Source: an uncultured bacterium (GTDB lineage Bacteria; Cyanobacteriota; Vampirovibrionia; Gastranaerophilales; Gastranaerophilaceae). Taken from it: a stretch of DNA of 10,584 bases. Position 1 is the stretch's first letter, and the number at the start of each line of letters is the position of its first letter. Below, in pieces: positions 6,928-10,584 of this stretch. A program made the translations under genes and the position numbers. The DNA is taken from the NCBI GenBank assembly GCA_900314375.1, contig OMVC01000080.1, positions 1 to 10,584 of the forward strand, given 5' to 3'. The notes beneath the pieces were generated by a model, which was given only the letters and a program-made list of their open reading frames with translations, ran no database searches and had not been told where the DNA came from.

Positions 6928-7272
6928 ATGACACAAGAAAGCAGAGCAATAGCATCAATCAAAAGCATTAACGCTAAAAGCGAGAATTATGCAACAACAG
7001 ACCTTGGTATAAAAACTTATGATGATGAAACAAGAAACATCATGAGTTCGACTTTTGGTGTTGTAAAAAATAACTTAATGGCATTATGGTATGCAATCGG
7101 CTTAAACCCGAACGTTACAAGCGTATACACCCAAACCATGATGGATGCCAATCAAGCAATGACATTTAACGGCAAAACATACTTCCCTCATCCGGGAGTA
7201 GGCAATTTGCACCCGTATAATGAATCAGGAAACCCTAGTGACGGATGTTTTCAATTCCACACTTTGGGTTAG
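6928..7272 (+). CDS. Hypothetical small protein, first gene of a two-gene operon
   Basis: A 114-residue protein of no family I recognise. It begins with a basic, Ser/Ala-rich segment ('SRAIASIKSINAKS', 5-18) without a signal peptide. A modestly hydrophobic stretch at about 44-59 ('GVVKNNLMALWYAIGL') could be an amphipathic helix and is too short and polar for a confident membrane span. The C-terminal third is rich in Asn, Gly, Pro, His and aromatic residues ('NGKTYFPHPGVGNLHPYN', 81-98) and ends with a single Cys (107) and two nearby Phe. The ATG at 6928 has an AAGGA ribosome site (6914-6918) with a 9-base spacer. Its TAG stop (7270-7272) abuts the AGGAG of the next gene, 13 bases before that gene's start, so the two are probably made together. 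It is divergent from the Cys-rich gene across an AT-rich control region. Confidence 0.68.
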   Translation: MTQESRAIASIKSINAKSENYATTDLGIKTYDDETRNIMSSTFGVVKNNLMALWYAIGLNPNVTSVYTQTMMDANQAMTFNGKTYFPHPGVGNLHPYNESGNPSDGCFQFHTLG

Positions 7273-7285
7273 GAGATAAAAAGCA

Positions 7286-7546
7286 ATGGCAGGAGAATTC
7301 GCACTACAATTTAATCCTAGAGCATTTTCGGATCCGTCTTTAATTCACGGATCTAATCCCGCTTTTGACATGAATGCAGGCAATTTTGCAATTGTGAATA
7401 ATTCATTCCCGACAACAAATAGTGATATGGCAGCAAGACAATTCAGATTAGCATTTCAGGATACAAAATCAGAATCCGTTCCGCATCAACATAAAAATAT
7501 AGTTACAGACAATAATGTCGGAAAAAAATTAGATTTATCAATATAA
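7286..7546 (+). CDS. Hypothetical small protein, second gene of the operon
   Basis: An 86-residue protein I do not recognise. It is hydrophilic, rich in Asn, Ser, Phe and Ala, with no cysteine, no signal peptide and no membrane helix. The N-terminus, 'EFALQFNPRAFSDPS' (4-18), is repeated loosely in character at 33-42 ('NFAIVNNSFP') and 50-58 ('ARQFRLAFQ'), giving spaced aromatic residues in a polar background. That suggests a small binding or structural protein, but no function follows from it. The ribosome site AGGAG (7271-7275) overlaps the end of the preceding stop codon, with a 10-base spacer. The gene is in a different frame from its neighbour and both have intact starts, so they are separate genes rather than one broken by a frameshift. 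A strong terminator begins right at the stop codon. Confidence 0.65.
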   Translation: MAGEFALQFNPRAFSDPSLIHGSNPAFDMNAGNFAIVNNSFPTTNSDMAARQFRLAFQDTKSESVPHQHKNIVTDNNVGKKLDLSI

Positions 7547-7580
7547 AAAAATCCCTCTTAAAATATAAGAGGGATTTTTT
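7545..7580. terminator. Bidirectional intrinsic terminator between convergent genes
   Basis: TCCCTCTTA (7552-7560) pairs perfectly with TAAGAGGGA (7566-7574) round a 5-base AAATA loop. The A run to the left (7545-7551) and T run to the right (7575-7580) extend the stem and supply a U tract in either direction. It ends the two-gene small-protein operon and also the minus-strand aminotransferase gene, whose stop codon is about 20 bases to the right. Confidence 0.94.
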
Positions 7581-7599
7581 ATTATCTGTTTAGAAAAAT

Positions 7600-8724
7600 C
7601 TATACGCCAATTGCTGATTTAGATTTTTCAATGCAAGAAATCAAAGTTGAAGCAACTGTTTCTTGTTCTTCTTTTGTCAATTCAGGGAACATAGGAAGTG
7701 AAATTACACATTCGGTATTTGCTTCTGTTACAGGCAAAGAACCTTTACCCATTCCTAACCAAGCATTAACCTTTTGGAAATGTAACGGAATAGGATAATA
7801 AAGCATTGCACCGATTCCCGCATCCGATAACATTTTGTGAACTTCATCCCTATTCGGAATTTTGACGGTATATTGGTGATAAACACAATATGTATTGTCT
7901 AATTCTTTAGGTGTTTGGATATCAGGACAAGATGAGAATAATTTATTATAGTATGATGCGCGTTCTCTTCTTGCGGTATTCCATTCGTCTATATGTTTTG
8001 CTTTAACTCTTAAAATTGCAGCTTGAATTTCGTCTAAACGAGAGTTTACACCCAATTCATCATTGTGGTAACGAACCATAGAACCATGGTTTCTTAATGC
8101 AATTAAGTGATCGCGAAGTTCTTCGGAGTTAACTGTGCAAAGTCCGCCATCGCCCATTGTTCCGAGGTTTTTAGTCGGATAGAAACTGTAACAACCTATA
8201 TCTCCGAAAGTACCAACCATTTTGCCTTTATATAAAGCACCAATTGCTTGGCAGCAGTCTTCGATTACTCTCAAATTGTGTCTGTGAGCTATATCCATGA
8301 TTGCATCCATATCACAAGGTTGACCATACAAGTGAACAGGGATGATTGCTTTTGTTTTTGATGTGATTGCAGCTTCAATTTTAGAAGGGTCGATATTAAA
8401 TGTATCAGGATCAATATCAACAAATACAGGTTTTGCACCAACTATACCAATGGCTTCAGCTGTTGCTACAAAAGTAAATGCTGTTGTGATAACTTCATCA
8501 CCCGCACCGATATTTAAGGCACGCAAAGCAACATGCAAAGCATCAGTACCTGAATTCAATGCAACGGTATATTTGCATCCGATATATGATGCTAATTCAC
8601 TTTCTAAAGCCTTGACATTCGGTCCTAAAATATAGCATCCGCTTCTCATAACTTCGCAAACGGCTTTTTCAGCTTCTTCACCGATTTGCGCATATTGACG
8701 TTTTGAATCAAAAATAGGTATCAT
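7600..8724 (-). CDS. DegT/DnrJ/EryC1/StrS-family PLP-dependent sugar aminotransferase
   Basis: A cytoplasmic fold-type I PLP enzyme that transfers an amino group, usually from glutamate, to a nucleotide-linked keto-sugar for glycans such as capsule, O-antigen or glycosylated flagellin. Family blocks are in order: 'LNSGTDALHVALRAL' (56-70, phosphate-binding loop), 'GDEVITTAFTFVATAEAI' (75-92), 'PVHLYGQPCDMD' (129-140), 'EDCCQAIGA' (155-163) with D156 placed for the pyridine nitrogen, and 'SFYPTKNLGTMGDGG' (180-194), where K185 should form the internal aldimine. 'NSRLDEIQAAIL' lies further on. At 374 residues it is full length. The ATG has an ideal AAAGGAGG ribosome site on the minus strand (8731-8738, 6-base spacer). 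The exact sugar substrate cannot be read from the motifs, and there are no other sugar genes in the window. Family call is firm. Confidence 0.95.
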   Translation of the reverse strand: MIPIFDSKRQYAQIGEEAEKAVCEVMRSGCYILGPNVKALESELASYIGCKYTVALNSGTDALHVALRALNIGAGDEVITTAFTFVATAEAIGIVGAKPVFVDIDPDTFNIDPSKIEAAITSKTKAIIPVHLYGQPCDMDAIMDIAHRHNLRVIEDCCQAIGALYKGKMVGTFGDIGCYSFYPTKNLGTMGDGGLCTVNSEELRDHLIALRNHGSMVRYHNDELGVNSRLDEIQAAILRVKAKHIDEWNTARRERASYYNKLFSSCPDIQTPKELDNTYCVYHQYTVKIPNRDEVHKMLSDAGIGAMLYYPIPLHFQKVNAWLGMGKGSLPVTEANTECVISLPMFPELTKEEQETVASTLISCIEKSKSAIGV

Positions 8725-8758
8725 ATAAATCCTCCTTTAATGTACACTCTATGAATCT

Positions 8759-8767
8759 ATTATACCA
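8759..8767 (-). promoter_or_regulatory. Extended -10 promoter of the aminotransferase gene
   Basis: Read on the minus strand, the sequence is TGGTATAAT: a perfect -10 hexamer (8759-8764) with the TG of an extended -10 one base away. No good -35 lies 17 bases upstream, which extended -10 promoters tolerate. The leader to the ATG would be about 30 bases and contains the AAAGGAGG ribosome site. Confidence 0.6.
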
Positions 8768-8844
8768 TGCGGATTTGCTTCTTAATATAAATTTTACATT
8801 TGAATTAATGTCCTTAATATATGTAACGATTTCTTAAATACATC

Positions 8845-8873
8845 TTTAAATTTACAAAAACATGATTTATAAT
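8845..8873 (+). promoter_or_regulatory. Candidate promoter for the Pmp-like gene
   Basis: TTTAAA (8845-8850) and a perfect TATAAT (8868-8873) are 17 bases apart. A second perfect TATAAT at 8901-8906 has no acceptable -35. Either could start the transcript: the first gives a leader of about 120 bases, the second about 90. Both leaders would include the hairpin at 8942-8978. AT-rich context makes either choice tentative. Confidence 0.4.
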
Positions 8874-8900
8874 ATAGATATACACTAGATATACTATATT
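8871..8900. repeat. Direct repeats 11 bp apart inside a 7-bp inverted repeat
   Basis: TAGATATAC occurs exactly twice, at 8875-8883 and 8886-8894, offset by 11 bases, about one helical turn. The pair is framed by an exact inverted repeat, AATATAG (8871-8877) and CTATATT (8894-8900). It sits between the two -10-like hexamers upstream of the Pmp-like gene, where a regulator could act. The low complexity of the region means chance is a serious alternative. Confidence 0.4.
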
Positions 8901-8941
8901 TATAATTGTAAATAATTTTCTAAAACCCTAAAGATTTACGC

Positions 8942-8978
8942 GGAACTTGCCGACTTATAAAATAAGAAGGCTAGTTCC
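8942..8978 (+). other. Long hairpin in the 5' leader of the Pmp-like gene
   Basis: In the transcript, GGAACT (8942-8947) pairs with AGTTCC (8973-8978), GCC (8949-8951) with GGC (8969-8971), and CTTAT (8954-8958) with ATAAG (8962-8966) round a 3-base loop. Between the helices are a symmetric U-U mismatch and a symmetric GA/AA internal loop. There is no U tract after it, so it is not a terminator; the AGGAGGTG ribosome site (8985-8992) follows six bases later, unpaired. It does not match a riboswitch class I know. It may stabilise the mRNA or tune translation. Confidence 0.6.
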
Positions 8979-9000
8979 AAGAGCAGGAGGTGTTAAAGCT

Positions 9001-10584
9001 ATGAATAAACGTATAATGTTAAATGATAATAATGGCAAATTCACTAAAGCTTTGTCTGTAGCGGCATTGGCAGGGTTAAGCTTTTTGGGTACAAGTTGTT
9101 TTGCAGGAGAGCTTGAAAATCAAAACCGTCAAACGGGTGAGCGTTCTTATAATTTTGAAAGCGCTAATGATGTATATACTGTGACAGAAAATTTTGGAAC
9201 AACAGGTACAGGCAAATTCACAATCAACGGTGTCGCTGGTGAAGACGGTTCAAAATCTACAATCGACTTCGACGGCCACAGCGGGATGAATATTACAAAT
9301 GCATCTGACGTTACGATAAAGGATGTTGAACTTACTAACGCTAAAATGATCGGCAACACTGGTTCTGTACTTTTTGTAAATAATGCAAATGCCAAAGTAA
9401 CATTAGAAAATGTTTACGTACATGATATTTTCAATGAAGCGATGAATTCCGAATTTGGTGGTGTTTTGGGCGCTAATAATGGAAAAGTCAAGCTGACTAA
9501 CTGTATATTTCAAAATAATATACTAAAATCATCAAATAGTTACACTTACGGTGGGGTTATAAAAAATACTCGTAATTCATTTATTGAATATATTAGCGGT
9601 AAATTTATAAATAACTATGCAGAAGGTAATTCTACAGTGAGTAAAGTCGGTGTGCAAGGAATAATAAGTAATACAACCGCAACTATTGGCGATATAATTG
9701 CCGACTTTACAGACAACAGAATAAAAGATACAATGGGTGCTTATGGCTCAGCCATATACAATGGTAGCGGTGGCGTGATTGGAAATATTAGCGGGAATTT
9801 TATAAATAATTCTTCTATAACTACAACGACGTCAGCAGATGTTGCAGGAGCAATAATGCTGCAACATGCAGGCTCAAAATCAAAAGTAAACTCTATAGTA
9901 GGCTATTTCTATAACAATTCGGCAGATGGCCCGGGAAGAGCATCATCCGGAGCTATAAATAATAATACTAACTGTGTTATTACAGAAGGTGTTACAGCAG
10001 ATTTTGTACGCAATTATGCAAAATCTACAGGAACGTCTGCGCTGGCACGCGGGGGTGCAGTATTGAACTTTGGCTATACTCCGCATATCACGGGTGATTT
10101 CACTGAAAACTATGCACAATCTTCAGGTACCGGAGCTATTGGTGGTGCTTTAGCTGTTATGCACAGTAGTTCAAACATTTTAGAAAAAGAGGGTATCGAC
10201 AAACTCCAAGGCAACTACACAGGCAACTATGCATTGGCCACAGGCGCAAACGGTTACGCTCACGGTGGTGCTGTCTATAACACCAACTCAATTGGCAAAA
10301 TACAAAGTTCAAACTTCAAAAATAATTACGTTAAATCAGAAACGGGTACGGCCCAAGGCGGTGCAATCTATAACACAGGTACATTAGGAGAAATTGTCAA
10401 CTCTAACTTTGAAAATAATTATGCAAAAGCATCAAACGGCGAAGCAAAAGGCGGAGCAATTTACACTTCAAAAGATGTTTTAATCACATCCAAAGACGGA
10501 TTTGAAACAAAATTTGAAAGCAACTATGTTGAAGATAAAAACGGCAGACGTCCAGAAGCAATATATGTTGATAATAACGCAACA
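9001..10584 (+). CDS. Secreted Pmp-like (GGAI/FxxN repeat) autotransporter-type adhesin, 3' end beyond window
   Basis: Partial gene: 528 codons are visible without a stop, running off the right edge. Residues 1-35 look like a Sec signal peptide with a long Asn-rich n-region, hydrophobic core at 17-30 and cleavage near 'CFA|GE'. The rest is a Gly/Asn/Thr/Ser-rich repetitive passenger in which FxxN and GGA(I/V/L) motifs alternate, as in chlamydial polymorphic membrane proteins. GGA occurs at about 351, 381, 422, 453 and 484, and F(K/E/T/I)xN at about 439, 470 and 505; the last clear units have a 31-residue period. Such repeats fold as a right-handed beta-helix displayed on the cell surface, often for adhesion. 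Whether a C-terminal beta-barrel or another anchor follows lies outside the window. The ATG has an excellent AGGAGGTG ribosome site (8985-8992, 8-base spacer). Divergent from the aminotransferase. Confidence 0.85.
   Translation, partial: MNKRIMLNDNNGKFTKALSVAALAGLSFLGTSCFAGELENQNRQTGERSYNFESANDVYTVTENFGTTGTGKFTINGVAGEDGSKSTIDFDGHSGMNITNASDVTIKDVELTNAKMIGNTGSVLFVNNANAKVTLENVYVHDIFNEAMNSEFGGVLGANNGKVKLTNCIFQNNILKSSNSYTYGGVIKNTRNSFIEYISGKFINNYAEGNSTVSKVGVQGIISNTTATIGDIIADFTDNRIKDTMGAYGSAIYNGSGGVIGNISGNFINNSSITTTTSADVAGAIMLQHAGSKSKVNSIVGYFYNNSADGPGRASSGAINNNTNCVITEGVTADFVRNYAKSTGTSALARGGAVLNFGYTPHITGDFTENYAQSSGTGAIGGALAVMHSSSNILEKEGIDKLQGNYTGNYALATGANGYAHGGAVYNTNSIGKIQSSNFKNNYVKSETGTAQGGAIYNTGTLGEIVNSNFENNYAKASNGEAKGGAIYTSKDVLITSKDGFETKFESNYVEDKNGRRPEAIYVDNNAT

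Noticed and set aside
6928..7546. One gene split by a frameshift
   Set aside because: The second frame has its own ribosome site and ATG placed just after the first stop, the usual sign of two operon genes.
8342..8635. Plus-strand 97-codon frame
   Set aside because: It is antisense to the conserved core of the aminotransferase and has no ribosome site.
8725..9000. A small RNA gene, tRNA or short ORF in the intergenic region
   Set aside because: No tRNA-like fold or ribosome-site-led ORF was seen apart from the promoter elements, the repeats and the leader hairpin reported.
9085..9105. Lipoprotein signal (cysteine 33 of the Pmp-like protein)
   Set aside because: The preceding residues are Gly-Thr-Ser without the Leu/Val/Ile expected at -3, while a good signal peptidase I site follows at Ala 35.
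9147..9395. Minus-strand 82-codon frame
   Set aside because: It is the antisense shadow of the Pmp-like repeat gene, which has a signal peptide, ribosome site and motif-bearing repeats.

Overview
This AT-rich window comes from a didermic, motile or once-motile bacterium. It carries a flagellar export-gate cluster (switch protein, FliO, FliP, FliQ, FliR), a secreted BepA-like metalloprotease and a Pmp-type autotransporter-like adhesin. The base composition, SD-led genes and large GGAI/FxxN repeat protein lead me to favour a gut, non-photosynthetic relative of Cyanobacteria (Vampirovibrionia, order Gastranaerophilales). That placement is inference, and Elusimicrobiota or another AT-rich didermic lineage remains possible.

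Bases 1-3846 hold five tightly packed plus-strand genes: a FliM/FliN-family protein with two SpoA domains and an acidic tail, then fliO, fliP, fliQ and fliR. Gaps are 15 bases or less, and fliQ and fliR overlap by one base. FliO argues for a flagellum rather than an injectisome. FliQ is nearly twice the usual length because of a C-terminal extension of about 75 residues. flhB and flhA do not follow fliR. Instead come trpS (3916-5001) and an M48 metalloprotease with a C-terminal helical repeat region (5068-6354), the latter with a good promoter of its own and a strong terminator.

Bases 6361-7580 form a small island bounded by two near-perfect bidirectional terminators. It contains a minus-strand 113-residue protein ending in a Cys-x-Cys-x-Cys-x-Cys segment and, divergent from it, a two-gene operon of small unrecognised proteins. 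Between them lies an AT-rich control region with a nested inverted repeat. None of the three proteins has a signal peptide or a family I recognise.

Bases 7600-8724 (minus) encode a DegT/DnrJ/EryC1/StrS sugar aminotransferase with an extended -10 promoter and no sugar-pathway neighbours. It diverges from a large secreted Pmp-like repeat protein that starts at 9001 and runs off the right edge, with 528 codons visible. The leader of that gene has direct repeats one helical turn apart and a long hairpin just before the Shine-Dalgarno.

The least explained parts are the small-protein island, the FliQ extension and the structured leader of the adhesin gene. No mobile elements, CRISPR arrays, tRNA or rRNA genes were seen.
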